Assembly (NCBI RefSeq): GCF_040183065.1
Contig: NC_091117.1
Location: 113,373,001-113,437,000, forward strand
Direction of reading: 5' to 3'
Length of the DNA stretch: 64,000 nt
DNA from: Periplaneta americana
Lineage: Eukaryota; Arthropoda; Insecta; Blattodea; Blattidae
The notes under the pieces were generated by a model, which had not been told where the DNA came from, searched no databases, and saw only the letters and a list, made by a program, of their open reading frames with translations. Every line of letters starts with the position of its first letter. The stretch's first letter is position 1. Shown piece after piece: positions 20,990-32,777 of this stretch. A program made the translations under genes and the position numbers.

Positions 20990-23704
20990 TAAATTTCTAT
21001 TCATCAATTCACTATAATCAATTGGAATGCTGATGGTATTAGAATGAAACGATCTTCTCTGATTGCCTTTTTGTCAACACATAATATTATGATAGCCTGC
21101 ATCACAGAAACTCACCTTCTTCCAAACGAAGTCTTCACTGTTCCAGGATATAAAAATATATAGACATGATAGGAAGGCTTCAACTGCATCTGATGGTGTT
21201 GCCATTTTAATTAAGCGAAATATTACACATCATCAAGTCCTTCTTCCTTACACGTCTGATATAGAAACAGTCGGAATCAAAATTAAGTGTCAAAATAACC
21301 ATGATTTTGTTTTACTTTGTGATTATAAGCCCCCAAAATATCTGCTAAATACTGCATATCTTGCTCTTTTATTTCCCTCAGTCGGTTCAACACTTCTTGT
21401 GGGCGATCTAAACTGTAAACACACATCATGGGGATGCAGAGTATCGAACCCAAATGGCCATCATCTTTACAACTGCATTAACAACCTTGGTCTCCATATT
21501 CTCGCACCAACTGAACCAACACACTATCCATATAATCCCGCCAATCTTCCCGATATCCTTGACAATGGAATTCAAAAGAATATGCATTTACCAACTTATA
21601 TTGCATCATTAACAGCACTTGATTCAGATCATTGTCCAGTGTTGATTACTTTCCAATTGTCTCCTAATGTAACACCTAAAGTGCAACGCCTTATTAATGG
21701 TTTTGTTGATTGGGATAAATTTCAGTTTACTCTAGACTCAATGTTAGTCACAGAATATAATCCACTAACAGCAACAGATATTGACAATGATGTTCAACAT
21801 TTTGCGGACACAATATGCTCATGTGTAAATTATTCTACAATGTGCTCCAAGCGGCCATTAACGCGCTACTACTTACCATCTTTCATAATCCATTAATTAA
21901 GGAAAACATCGTATTCGTAGACAATGGCAACGTGAGAGGCAACCATGGCAGCGGAAGAAGCTGAATTATCTCATACGATTAGTCAAGACAAATCTTGAAC
22001 AACATCGCCAGCAGTCGTATCAGTCTTACTTATCATCTCTATCTGAAGCTGATAATACTCTTTGGTACGCTACAAAGCGTATTCTACGCGAGCCAACATT
22101 CATCCCGACACTTCGGTTAGACTCTCAAATAGCTACAGACACAGAGTCGAAATGTAACTTGCTTGCATCTCATTACCAACATGTATTCACCCCAAACGAA
22201 AATAAAAATGAACAGACTACCTGTGAATTAGTAAAAGAACTTATAGAAAATATTAATAAACCGACTATGCCAGAGAAAATTTCCTATACTACTCCACAAG
22301 ATTTGTCTCACTTCATTCAAAGGCTTCTAAATAAAAAAATCTCCAGACCATGATCTTATACCCAACATTGTACTAAAGAAGCTCACCAACAAAGCTCTTA
22401 CTTACTTGACGATAATTTTCAATGCTGCCCTTTTAATTGGGTACTTTCCTCGAGCCTGGAAGCTTGCTGAAATCATTGTTTTTCATAAGCCTAACAAACC
22501 TAAGCACTTGCCATCAAGTTATCGACCTATTAGCTTACTGCCCACGCTATCGAAATTGTTTGAGAAGGTTATTCATCATCGCATTTGTAAATTTACGTTC
22601 CAAAACAAGATAATACCAGATTTTCAGTTTGGCTTTCGTCCAAAACATTCTACAACACACCAACTGCAAAGAGTCACTGAGTCCATTATAAAAGGCTTTG
22701 AAGAAAAACAGTATACTGCCACTGTGTTTCTGGATATTGCCCAAGCATTTGATACTGCTTGGCATGATGGTTTAATGCTAAAATTATATAGAATTGGTTT
22801 TCCTGACTATCTCACACGCATCGTGAAAAGTTTTTTATCCGAGCGTCAGTTCCCAGTACGTATAGATGGCATTAAATCAACGCTTCGTCCAGTTTTAGCC
22901 GGAATACCACAAGGATCTATACTGTCACCACTTCTCTTCAATATCTTCACATATGACATTCCATGTTTACAACCGTCACACATAGCTATGTATGCTGACG
23001 ATACAGTTCTCTTTTATTCTCATAGTAACCTAAATACTGCAATCAGCACTCTTCAGACATCCTTACAGGAGCTGTCTAAATGGTTCTCTGACTGGAGATT
23101 ACTACTCAAAATTACCAAGACAGAAGCTAAAATCTTCTCTTTAAGGCCTATTCATAATCCACCTCCTTTGGTTCTTCTAAACGAACAAGTTACATGGCTC
23201 TCTAGTCAAGATGCTGTCAAATATTTGGGAATATTATTAGACACGAAACTCACATGGAATGCCCATATAACTCGCATTGTTACACTAACCTCTTCTAGAA
23301 TTCGAAAATTGTACCCTTTGGTTAATAGACGTTCACAAATTGGATTGGACTGTTCAATGCTACTCTACACCTCGCTTGTACGACCTCTTTTAACTTATGC
23401 AGCGCCAGTGTGGGGGACTGCAAATAAGACACACATGCATCGCCTACAAGTTCTCCAGAACAAGTTCCTGCCTACTGCAACAAATGCCCCCAGGTTTGTA
23501 AGAAATCAACAACTGCATCAAGAATTGGGAATTCTTCCACTAGAACAGTACATCCATTCAATGTCAAAATCTTTCTTCAACAAACTTCCTGGTGTTCCTG
23601 GAGCTGTGACATATAACATTGGAGCAAGATCTTGTCAGCCATCTCGACTTAAAAGGAAACTCCCTCAAGACATCCTTCTTAGTGATACTGACGACTCTTT
23701 ATAA
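20976..23704 (+). pseudogene. ORF2 (endonuclease + reverse transcriptase) of the Jockey-type LINE
   Basis: The APE-type endonuclease starts near 21010 (IINWNADGIR, ITETHLL) and continues after a frame change near 21160 to GDLNCKHTSWGC (~21402-21437) and SDHCPVL (~21625). The RT has YRPISLLPTLSKLFEKVI, FRPKHSTTHQL, FLDIAQAFDTAWHDGL, AGIPQGSILSPLLFNIF and the catalytic AMYADDTVLF (~22984-23013). A thumb region ends LLSDTDDSL at 23704. The RT half (22406-23704) is open; frame breaks occur near 21160, 21890 and 22330. The catalytic residues are intact, so the copy was lost through indels rather than active-site change. Confidence 0.85.
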
Positions 23705-23886
23705 TTTAACACAGAAAATCATCATATTTTTGTTCACGTAATTCACAACAATGTTCAATTAATTAATTAAAATTAATTAGAGGAGCCTTTAGAGCCATCC
23801 TCAGCATGATAATCTGCATTCCATAATTTAACAGTGGTCTGTATAGCAAGTTTGCTGGTCGACTAATATTTAACATTAAAAAAAAA

Positions 23887-23953
23887 TGTTTGACGATTGA
23901 ATGTAGAAAAAGACATCACAGGTGGCAATGAATTGTATTGTTTTTATTGAAAA
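23887..23953. other. Short spacer between the LINE and the Helitron array
   Basis: These are 67 bp of AT-rich sequence. Position 23953 is A on the plus strand, that is T immediately after the Helitron CTAG terminus on the minus strand. Confidence 0.5.
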
Positions 23954-23989
23954 CTAGCTTAAATTACCCGGCGTTGCCCGTGTTTTCAA

Positions 23990-26109
23990 TTTTGCTTCTA
24001 TTTATAAATAAACTGTTTTTTTTTTTTTTTTAGAAAATGCTTGCCAGGGATTATTTATACTAAAAGTAGCTGAAGATAGGCACTGAGAAGAAGGAATTTC
24101 ATAATACGTCTTATGTTCAACTGTCTATGTTTGAATTATCTTTGGCTTCAAGGTAAGCCCAAATCGGTTAAAACTGCTAAAAGTTAAGGTAAAAATGAAA
24201 ATTCGGAAGTACTAAAATTCAGATTATTTTAATTTGAACAAAGATAATAAAAAGAATGAAGGAAATATTACATATTTACATTTGTTAAAAGGATGAGAAC
24301 ACTCAAGTGTACAAAATTAACTATTATAGAAAAACACTATAAACAGTGTAACATTTTGGTATAATATCCTTTTTCAGAGCTACATTTTTTTAAGTTTCGT
24401 ATGTTTCATAATGTCAGCCGTTACAAAGGTAATACAGTAAGCCAAACAAGATACATTTTCCGTAGATGCATTCATTATCTTTTACAATCTGGGTCGAAAA
24501 ATGAACTTAAGACTAAGCAGAGAATATAAACTTTTTCGCATAAGAAAAGTAATTAGCACTTCAATCTGAATATAAAACATACATATAGTCGGAGGCACCG
24601 ATTTTGGCAGATGACCTCGATGACATTTCCAGTAGGCGAGCCAATATTGTTTGTGTAAGCTGCGAGAATGAGATGCGATAACATTCTGAGTCGTTCATAT
24701 TTTCATAACAGCAGCTCATATCAATTATCCTTATTATGAAACACACCACGGTACAGTCCTACTCAAAGAATACCTTTAATAATTGTAAATGACTTCCGTT
24801 CGCAATGATTTTACAATAAGTCTCCTACATTTTCTAAATTAAATTAATTCTTATTTAAAATGAAAAAGCATTGCATTGCGCATATATGTATATATAATCC
24901 TACCCTTACCAGATCAATATACAAGATTTGTCCAGTAATAATCTAGGGATCGTCTACTGGTGGTGCGACAATTCAAGTTAATAAAATTACGATTCTTCTT
25001 AATAATCAAAATATAATTTGGTTAATTGGGTAAAATTGCATGCTGCGGAAGTTAGATTTATATACCCAAGTATAATAAATAGGATTGTAATGAATATTAC
25101 AAGGGCAATAACTTTTTCACACGCACATTGTGAATAGAACAGAGAAGAAAGCATTTTAAAATATTCGAAATCGTACAAAATATCGGAGAAACCAATTTTC
25201 CCTGCACAAATTGCACCAATTGAAAAATATAATTACCATTCACAATAAATACTGTATTTTATGGATTCTAAAAAGTTGTTTATTAATCTAGAGGTATTGG
25301 CTGATGACTCTATTAAATTCCAGCACAACATTCATTCAGAATATGTAGAAATTACACTTTGGATTTTACTAAATGTAGAGGCCTACTATCAAAAGGTGTT
25401 ACATACCCCCTTAAATACTGTACATGTGTTACCTGTGCGATATCCGATGTTTAATTTTTTAAAATGTAATTCATAGTACTGAAACTGCCATATTGAATTC
25501 GCACAAATTGTATTATTCGTAATTTTCGTCTCGAAAACCCCTAAGATATCTAATTTAATTTTTGACCCATTTTTGTCTCACTCCACCACTTTAGGAACAA
25601 AGTCGGACTAAATAATACCTTATTCGTATTCTGTGATCGTAAAAATCCCCAGATATCGACTTTCATCGAGATCGGATGACATGAGATTTCTCACTCCCTT
25701 CTGCCTTTTCATCAGTACCTTAGGATATGGTATCTAAAAAATCTAAGAATGTTTAACCAATATTGTAGAGAGTAACCTTCATTTTAAATTTTACGTCTCT
25801 AGTTAAATATAGTTTAGTGAATTTTTAAAATCGCCGACTTCTTTCTCTCTCCTCTCTGCTCGGAAGTTAAAAAAAAAAAAAAAAAAAAAGGCGGGAGAGT
25901 AGCCTACATGAAATTGAATTTTTTTACTTTCCATATACATTTTAGAAACAATTCTGAGAGATGAGATGAATAGTCTAACCCAATTTTATGAGTGAATCTT
26001 TGTTTTAAATTTAAAGGCTGCACGTCTGCTGGTTAAAAAAATAAATCGGTATAATTATTTTGATCATTACTGCCTCCCATTTTCCATCCCTTAATGTTCG
26101 TATTTCGTA
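23990..26109. other. Helitron-1 3' non-coding region
   Basis: AT-rich, non-coding sequence between the 3' terminus and the RTE fragment, with poly(T/A) runs at ~24010 and 25868-25888. No other element is recognised. Confidence 0.5.
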
Positions 26110-26530
26110 AAACTCAGACTTATCTATTGACTAAGGATTAACATATTTCCATATACATATATATTTCCATTTCGTGCAATATTCTGGTCACGAGACATAA
26201 TCATATACTTTGTCTTTTCGGGATTTACTACGAAACCTATCGCTTTATTTGCTTCAAGTAAAATTTCCGTGTTTTCCCTAATCGTTTGTGGAGTTTTTCC
26301 TAACATATCCGCATAGACAAAAAGCTAATGTAGCCCGTTCAATTCCAAACCCTCTCTGTTATCCTGAACTTTCCTAATGGCATATTCTAGAGCGAAGTTA
26401 AAAAGTAAAGGTGATAGTGCATCTCCTTACTTTAGCCCGCAGTGAATTGGAAACTGCTGTAAGTTTCATTGAGACGCATTTTAATTAATCGAACAAGTTT
26501 CTTGTGAATACCAAAGACACACATAGACTA
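26110..26530 (-). pseudogene. RTE-type LINE reverse-transcriptase fragment
   Basis: The minus strand shows the palm region in broken frames: a [13 protein letters not shown]-like block (~26410-26370) and NREGLELNG (~26350). Then comes MLGKTPQTIRENTEILLEAN, with NPEKTKYMIMSRDQN next (26306-26170). In intact relatives a YADD tetrad precedes MLG; here that segment is deleted or shifted. It appears to be the same family as 14560-15253, covering the part just upstream. Confidence 0.7.
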
Positions 26531-26779
26531 CTGTAATATTTGTTTAGTTTTTGGAGGTGACTATCCAGAGTGCACAAATACTCGGGCGTGCATGTTTACT
26601 CTTATGTCCTACCCATTCCAGCTGCGACAGAGATAATAGCCGATCTTGCAGCGGTAAGGGACTCGCTTTCCAGTTCACATTGAGAAAATCCATCTGCCAA
26701 AATCCCTGGCGCGACCTATATCTCCCTTTACTTCCTCTATTCTGAGCATGGCGAATATTGAGGAACCAGGTAGAACATT

Positions 26780-27487
26780 TTATCTCAATGCATGCCTGTA
26801 AACAACATTTTTTGTTTTACCACCGTGAGAGAAAATATACAAATTTTTAGGAGTACCCACTCTGGAGCATGCTACATAGAACTGACCATGCGAGAAGCAT
26901 GAATTTTCTAAATTGATGCCAGCAAACTTGAGGGACTGTCCTTGGGCTTTGTTAATTGTCATTCCAAATGCTAGTCTGACTGGAAACTGGAGACGCTTGA
27001 ATGTGAATGGCAAATCTGTTGGTATAAGCGGAATGCGAGGGATGAATACGTCATTTCCTTTTGCTTTACCGGTTAATACTGTGGCTTCAATCACATTCGG
27101 CATGAGTTTCTTAACACTAAGCCGTGTTCCGTTGCACAGTTGTGGTGGGTCCAGATTTCGCAATAACATTATTGGTGATACTGTTTTTAACAACAGGCAA
27201 TGGGGTGGCATTCCAGGTGGTTCCAGAGAGTTGAGAAATTCCATAGGATAGTTGACGGCATCGTCAGCGTCCACAACGGAATCTACTGACATGTACGTAG
27301 TGGCGGAGCTAGGAAGTTGGTCCTGTATATATTCGTTTATTTCATTGACACTGTCATTCTTCGGAGCCAGAATGGCACGTTCACATAACCTCGCATGGTT
27401 TTTTAAATTTACGACAATGTCTGGGTAAATTTTATGAATGAGTTCAATAATGGACGTTACTAACTGACAGAAATCCTCAGAAAATTG
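26780..27487 (-). pseudogene. Helitron-1 helicase, C-terminal piece
   Basis: The minus strand reads YMSVDSVVDADDAVNYPMEF, LLLKTVSPIMLLRNLDPPQL, CNGTRLSVKKL, the accessory motif QFPVRLAFGMTINKAQGQSL, FSHGQFYVACSRVG and the terminal NVVYRHALR. These are motifs V/VI and the C-terminus of PIF1-like SF1 helicases fused to Helitron Rep. The VRLAF...TINKAQGQ and YVACSR motifs are intact. Upstream sequence to 27487 still encodes helicase, ending where the LINE insertion begins. Confidence 0.85.
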
Positions 27488-28582
27488 ATTTTTATTTTTT
27501 TATTTAATTTTATTTATTCATTTGTTGATGAACATAACAGGCAAAGCCCAATTACAATGTTCACGACTAACAAATTAATTGATAAAACATAAACAAGGAA
27601 AAGGAAACATACACTGATTAGAAACTGAAACATAATAGAACAAAGGGAAAGAAAAAAAGAGAAATTGAAATAAGGTGTGAAAGTAGCTTCAAATTAACTA
27701 ACAACAATATTCTGTAAAATATGATAACAAATAATTCTGTATCTAGAGAAATTCATATTGAAAATATCAACATTCGGATGAGGATGTAATTTATTGTATA
27801 ACTGTAACATTTTGAAAACTGGGGAATTTTTGTGGGATTCAGTATTTGTCCTTGGTATGTAAAACAAATTTCGAAATTTCGTTTTAAGCTTAGGTGCATA
27901 TAATGTTATATAATAAAATAAACCAACACAGTCCAACTTATTGTTAATAATTTTATAAAGAAAGTTTAAAGATTGACAATTTCGTCGAATTTGCAAAGTA
28001 GTAAAATGGAAATGTTGAAGCATTGTAGCATAACTCTCATAGGTAGGATAATCATTATAAAGTCTGTAATATAACCATTTTAGAAATTTATTTTGAATTT
28101 TTTGTAGTAACAGAATATATTTGTTAATAACTGGGTTCCAGATAACAGCAGCATATTCTAATTTAGATCGAACAATGGAATTATACAAAATTATTATAGT
28201 TTTCACTTTGAATTTACAAGAATTTCTCATAACAAAACCTAAACTTTAATAGGACAAATTTATAATATTATTAATATGACTATAAAATGTAAAATTGCTG
28301 CTAAGTAATATACCTAAATCTTTATGTTCATTTTCTGCTGGTAAAACTTTTGCCTCTATTTTATATGACAATTTAATTGTATTTTTCAATCATATGTATA
28401 CACTTATTTATATTAAATAACATTTATTATTAATACTCCATATATGTAAGTTTGTAATATCTGTTTGAAGTAGCTTACAATCTGATATTGTTTTGATTTC
28501 TTTATACAATTTAATATCATCCGCAAATAATAAAATTTTAGAATGTTGTACACAATTCACAATATCATTAACAAACAATAAA
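27488..28582 (-). mobile_element. 5'-truncated LINE fragment inserted in the Helitron helicase
   Basis: The minus strand begins in the RT palm. A finger around FVNDIVNCVQHSKILLFADD is readable across 28583-28490 in shifted frames. It runs through the thumb (KTIIILYNSIVRSKLEYAAV, QKIQNKFLKWLYYRLYNDYP) to an A-rich 3' end at about 27488-27515. The related LINE at 56870-60150 has a similar C-terminal layout. Removing it leaves the helicase flanks in register (QSGF, then QFSEDFCQLV). No clear target duplication was recognised. Confidence 0.75.
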
Positions 28583-30232
28583 AACCCGACTGTGGATCAC
28601 TGGGAAAAGTACTTTCACCAATCTGCAATAGTTTGTGTGCGAAGTGCTGTGCGTTTCTATCTCCCTGAATATGCACTCGCATATTTGCTGATAATGCATT
28701 TTTTTTTATTTTTTTTTTTACTTTACTCCACAGAACAGACGCCTTTAAGCAGGCGTTTAGCTCGTCAGCAGGTGTGGATCGTGGAATCACTGGCAGCGTT
28801 TGACGAAAGTCACCAGCCAGGACCACTAACGCTCCTCCCATTAGTTTCTTATTTCCTCTCAAGTCTTGCGAAGTGCGGTCAAGCGCTTCCAGTGATTTCT
28901 TGTGTGCCATTGTGCACTCGTCCCACACAATTATTTTACACTGCTTTAACAATTGGGCTTGACCGGAATCCTTGCTAACATTACAGACTGGGATTTCGGT
29001 TGTTGCTATATTAAGGGGCAATTTCAGTGCTGAGTGAGCCGTTCTTCCTCCTTCCATTAGAATGGATGCTATTCCAGATGATGCTATGGCAAGCGCAATG
29101 TCGTGTCGCATGCGTATCTCAGCCAGGATTATATTAATTAGAAACGTTTTGCCTGTCCCACCAGGAGCATCCAAGAAAAGGAGTCCGCCGGTTGCTGTTC
29201 TTATGGACTCCATTATTATTTCGTAAGCTCTTCTTTGATCGTCAACCAGAAGTGGCTTATTTTCCTTCAATAATCTCTCCAACTCTTCAACGTCGTAATT
29301 CCTCTCTCTCATTACTTCTGTGTAAACCAGGTCTCGGCCATTTCTATCTGGAGCTTGTACCCCGAGTTGAAGCAGTGTTTTACCTCTCATAGCCATGCAC
29401 TTGTCTTCCAGAAGAATCAGGGCCTGGTTAAAGACGTCTGGTGAAAAGTTCAAGTCCAGATTTGAGTAGTCTCTACGGGCTTTCATGAGCACATCTTCAC
29501 TCATGCTTTCCCTATATTTCTCCCACAGACCATTCGGGTCTGATGGATTACATGTCGAGAACATTGAATAAGAATAATGGCAAAGAGACTTCTTATCTGA
29601 TCTGGAAAACTCATCACAGCTGCTTCTGAAAGAGTAATATTCCAGTGCGATCGTTTTCAAGTAAACCCAGCTTTTGGCATGCTTCTCTATAAGTCTGGTA
29701 TATTTCTCCGTTCACAGTTTTCAAAGCCAGGAAAGACGTGGGTCCTCGAATGGCATGAAGCAGCGTTCTGAGAAAATAACACTCTGCGTTATTGGGATGA
29801 ATCGTGTACACACGGCCCAACGCATCGCTTGCCACTGCATCGTATACAGGAACCTGCACTCCTTGTTTTCTTTTGCAGATGGCTTTTGTGGATGCATTCC
29901 AAGTATAAAACTTTGGAACCTGATGATAAAGCAATGTTCTCGCGAATGGATCTTGCTGGCAAAGGAGGAAAAATGCCGTTAAAGTTGTTTTTGGTGGTTC
30001 AGTAGCTACATTCTTGGCTGTATCTGCGGTAAAGTAGACTCTCTGGCCATTTTCCAAATGAACACTTAGGTGAACAACCGTTGGAGGACGTTAATGAATT
30101 TGGAAGTTTAAAATACGCCAAACAGCTTCATTGCTGCTGATTATCTTCCCATGTAATATTGTGTAATTTCGTCCATTTTATTTTCATTTGCCAGTCCAAA
30201 CACAGCCATATCGCTACCCTTGTATACACATT
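28583..30232 (-). pseudogene. Helitron-1 Rep C-terminus to helicase core
   Basis: After the pogo insertion the minus strand resumes at 30232 with YKGSDMAVFGLANENKMDEI and two stops (near 30150 and 30090). It continues ENGQRVYFTADTAKN, FFLLCQQDPFARTLLYHQVP and FLRTLLHAIRGPTSF. A frame change near 29640 leads into the helicase. The helicase core has Walker A DAPGGTGKTFLINIIL (~29165-29120), IASSGIASILMEGGRTAHS, Walker B IIVWDECTMAHK and motif III AGDFRQTLPVIPR, then ALSANMRVHI (motif IV). The catalytic Lys and Asp-Glu are present. The helicase unwinds DNA during rolling-circle transposition. The gene is broken by the two stops, one frameshift and two insertions. Confidence 0.85.
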
Positions 30233-30234
30233 TA

Positions 30235-32777
30235 GGGGACACCGGGGCGGGACGGGGTACCTAGTGATTGAAGTAAAGTTTGGAGGTGCAAATGGTAAGA
30301 TAGGAATACGAAACATGAGGTATGTTTTATTTAAACATTTTATCACAAATAGAACGCACAAAAGAAACAATATTTCACAGTTCTCATTAATGAAATATGA
30401 AAAAAAGAAAAAGGTGCGTCTTATCCCGTTCCACCCCGTGTACGGGGCGGAATGGGATGCTCTCAATTCTCCTTTAATTTACACTTTGCACGTCTCACAA
30501 ATCAGAACGAAATCATCGTCATCACTTTCTGTACCAGCACACGAGTTATGAGCCCATTGCTTGCACTTTACACATGACACCCAACCCTCATTTGACGTGG
30601 AATAAAGCTCGTTGCAGTAGAAACATTCTGTGTCTTCATCTTTTTCTTCTGCAGTTTTCCTTACCTTCTTCGGTTTAGGCCTAGATTGTTTTTCTGAGTT
30701 TCCTATCTTTTCTTGGTCTAACAGTTTCCTTTTCACTTTAGTCTGTTTCACTTCTTTGGTTTTTTGTGCTTCTTGCAGTTGTGCTTTGTAGGGGCTGGAA
30801 GTGAGAATTGCTGTTTTCCCTCTTTTTCTTGCTACCCTCCTCTGACCAATTTTCACTTTTGGGACCGGCATAGCATTTTCCGGGGAAAGGGAAGGGAAAC
30901 TGGAATTAAGTGAATTAGGCCTATGTGTGGGGGTATCTGGCATCTCGGAACACAGAGGTTCCGGTTCATCCACCGAAGTCGTCAATTCAACAGGCCCAAC
31001 TGAGGAGGGAACGATTGGGATATCGTTTGCTCTTTCGGTTTCCAGAATTTCTTGATTCATAGCAGGTAACTCTCTGTCAGCAATCTGAATATCAGTCGTT
31101 GCTGCCGGTAGAAAATCATCATCGGAGAAGACATTCATGTTTGTTGGCCAGATGCCTGTCTTTTCGAACCCTTTTAGCGCAGTTCTCATGTTCGCAGCGT
31201 TTATGAAAGCCTGTCCGAAAAGAGTTGAAACTTGCCATAAGGTGACTACTTTTCCTGGGTTCGATCTTAACCATCTTCTCACCTCATCCTCGTAATATAA
31301 GCTCAAAGGTCTCATAAATGCCACGTCCAGCGGCTGGAGCCGATGGGAGCAATGAGGAGGAAAACACAGTAAAATAACACCGTTGTTGCGAGCTAGATCA
31401 ATAACATCCAAGCTCTTTGTGTGTGAAGCATGACCGTCTAGAAGAAGAAGCACAGGTATTTCCTTTTTGGCGTTAGAAAATGCAATGAATTTCTTCAGCC
31501 ACTTCAGAAATAGATCGGCTGTCATCCATCCAGAATCATTAACTTCGGCCCAGCCTCCTGAAGGTAAACCAACTTCAAATTCCTGTTGTTTCCGTTTCCT
31601 AGGGTAGATTAACATCGGAGGCATAAAATTTCCAGCCGCCGAACAACAAATTTCAACAGTCACTGTGTTGCCACGTTCTGCTGATGTTAACACACCAACC
31701 TGACGCTGCCCCTTTGTTGCGATAATTTTAGAATGCTGTTTAGGTACCACGGTCATGCCAGTTTCATCACAGTTATAGATTTGTGCCCCTGTTAATTTAT
31801 TTTCATCAATAACATGTGTCAACAACGCAAAAAATTGAGACACTGCAACCTTGTTGAAGCCCATTGCTCGCGCTCCCGAAGTGCCTTCTGGTTTTCTCAT
31901 GCTTAAATCAGGGTGACGAGCCATGAATCCTAGACCCCAATCTTCTCCTGCCATTCTCGCATTCTTATTGAAAGGATGCTTGCAACCGTTTCTCTCTGCC
32001 AGCTGGTATGCCAACCTACGGAATTCTTTCATTGTTATACCAAAAAGTCTTTTTTGCATATCCTTTAGATATTGTGCAAGTTCAAGTTCTTGCTCTGTAT
32101 CGAACACACACTGAAATTTTCCTAATGTTTTATCAACTGTCGCCATTGGATTTTCCTTTTTCTTTTTCACATAACGTTCCAAAGTTGTTGAAGGCACGTT
32201 AAACTGTTCTGATGCTTTTTTGTATCCCATTTTCCCACTAATTACAGAATCAACGGCTTCTTCCATGCTTTCTGCGGACCATTGTTGCCTTTCTGTCTTT
32301 TTTAAATAAGTCCGTACCATCTGCACACAGAAGAAACAATATGCAACACGTTAAAGTAGGAAAGAATAAATGTGATAAGCGAAGATTGACCTGAACCCCG
32401 TTCCGCCCCAAGAACACTTATTGAAAGAATATCACATCGTTATCACGTATCATACGCTTTTCTCTATTGTAATGTGAAAATAATGTAGTTGAAAGCATGC
32501 TGAATTTAATAGAAAGAGTGGTTAATTCTGAAAAATACAGCTCAACTTATCTTACCTTGGCTAAACACTTGCGAAATGTTACAGCAGCACTCAAATTTCC
32601 GCAACTCTACTGAGATCTCAAAGCAAACAACTTACAATAACATTCCAACCTCACTGAACAAAGCACAGAAGCCTACTGAAGGACACTAGAACGTTACAGG
32701 TGATTGCCGAGCCTCTGGTGGGAAATAGACCTACTATCCCGTTCTACCCCGGTATCCCGTCCCGCCCCGGTGTCCCC
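30235..32777 (-). mobile_element. Pogo/Tigger-like DNA transposon, apparently intact (2,543 bp)
   Basis: The terminal inverted repeats start GGGGACACCGGGGCGGGACG on both ends. 22 bp match exactly (30235-30256 against 32756-32777), with the match resuming after one mismatch. They are flanked by TA duplications at 30233-30234 and 32778-32779. One uninterrupted transposase gene lies inside. The target is the Rep gene of Helitron-1: removing the element and one TA restores an open Rep frame at the joint. The ends are far more GC-rich than the surroundings. An intact ORF with well-matched ends suggests recent movement. Confidence 0.9.
30479..32326 (-). CDS. Pogo-type DDE transposase with C-terminal PHD-like finger (615 aa)
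   Basis: Cut-and-paste transposase of the pogo/Tigger/jerky lineage of Tc1-mariner. Residues ~12-60 form a psq-type HTH (MEEAVDSVISGKMGYKKASE). Residues ~70-150 match a CENP-B-type HTH (TMKEFRRLAYQLAE, ARMAGEDWGLGFMARHPDLS). The DDE core has YNCDETGMTVVP (D1), LLLLDGHASH (D2) and LQPLDVAFMRPL (D3), with ~36 residues between D2 and D3. A basic linker (RKRGKTAIL, KPKKVRKTAEEK) leads to a Cys/His cluster at the C-terminus: CFYCNELYSTSNEGWVSC, then CKQWAHNSC and CETC, resembling a PHD finger. The start is the first Met (MQMVRTYLKK). No internal stop was seen. The PHD-like tail could target chromatin; that is inference. Confidence 0.9.
   Translation of the reverse strand: MQMVRTYLKKTERQQWSAESMEEAVDSVISGKMGYKKASEQFNVPSTTLERYVKKKKENPMATVDKTLGKFQCVFDTEQELELAQYLKDMQKRLFGITMKEFRRLAYQLAERNGCKHPFNKNARMAGEDWGLGFMARHPDLSMRKPEGTSGARAMGFNKVAVSQFFALLTHVIDENKLTGAQIYNCDETGMTVVPKQHSKIIATKGQRQVGVLTSAERGNTVTVEICCSAAGNFMPPMLIYPRKRKQQEFEVGLPSGGWAEVNDSGWMTADLFLKWLKKFIAFSNAKKEIPVLLLLDGHASHTKSLDVIDLARNNGVILLCFPPHCSHRLQPLDVAFMRPLSLYYEDEVRRWLRSNPGKVVTLWQVSTLFGQAFINAANMRTALKGFEKTGIWPTNMNVFSDDDFLPAATTDIQIADRELPAMNQEILETERANDIPIVPSSVGPVELTTSVDEPEPLCSEMPDTPTHRPNSLNSSFPSLSPENAMPVPKVKIGQRRVARKRGKTAILTSSPYKAQLQEAQKTKEVKQTKVKRKLLDQEKIGNSEKQSRPKPKKVRKTAEEKDEDTECFYCNELYSTSNEGWVSCVKCKQWAHNSCAGTESDDDDFVLICETCKV

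Larger units (their letters stand above)
19173..23886 (+). mobile_element. Jockey-type non-LTR retrotransposon, near full length
   Basis: A ~4.7-kb element contains an ORF1 with CCHC knuckles, an ORF2 with endonuclease and reverse transcriptase, and an A-rich 3' end at 23878-23886. The 5' border is set where the flanking dispersed repeat ends and is approximate. A 5'-truncated, nearly identical copy is at 52076-53688 on the other strand. Target duplications were not certain. Confidence 0.75.
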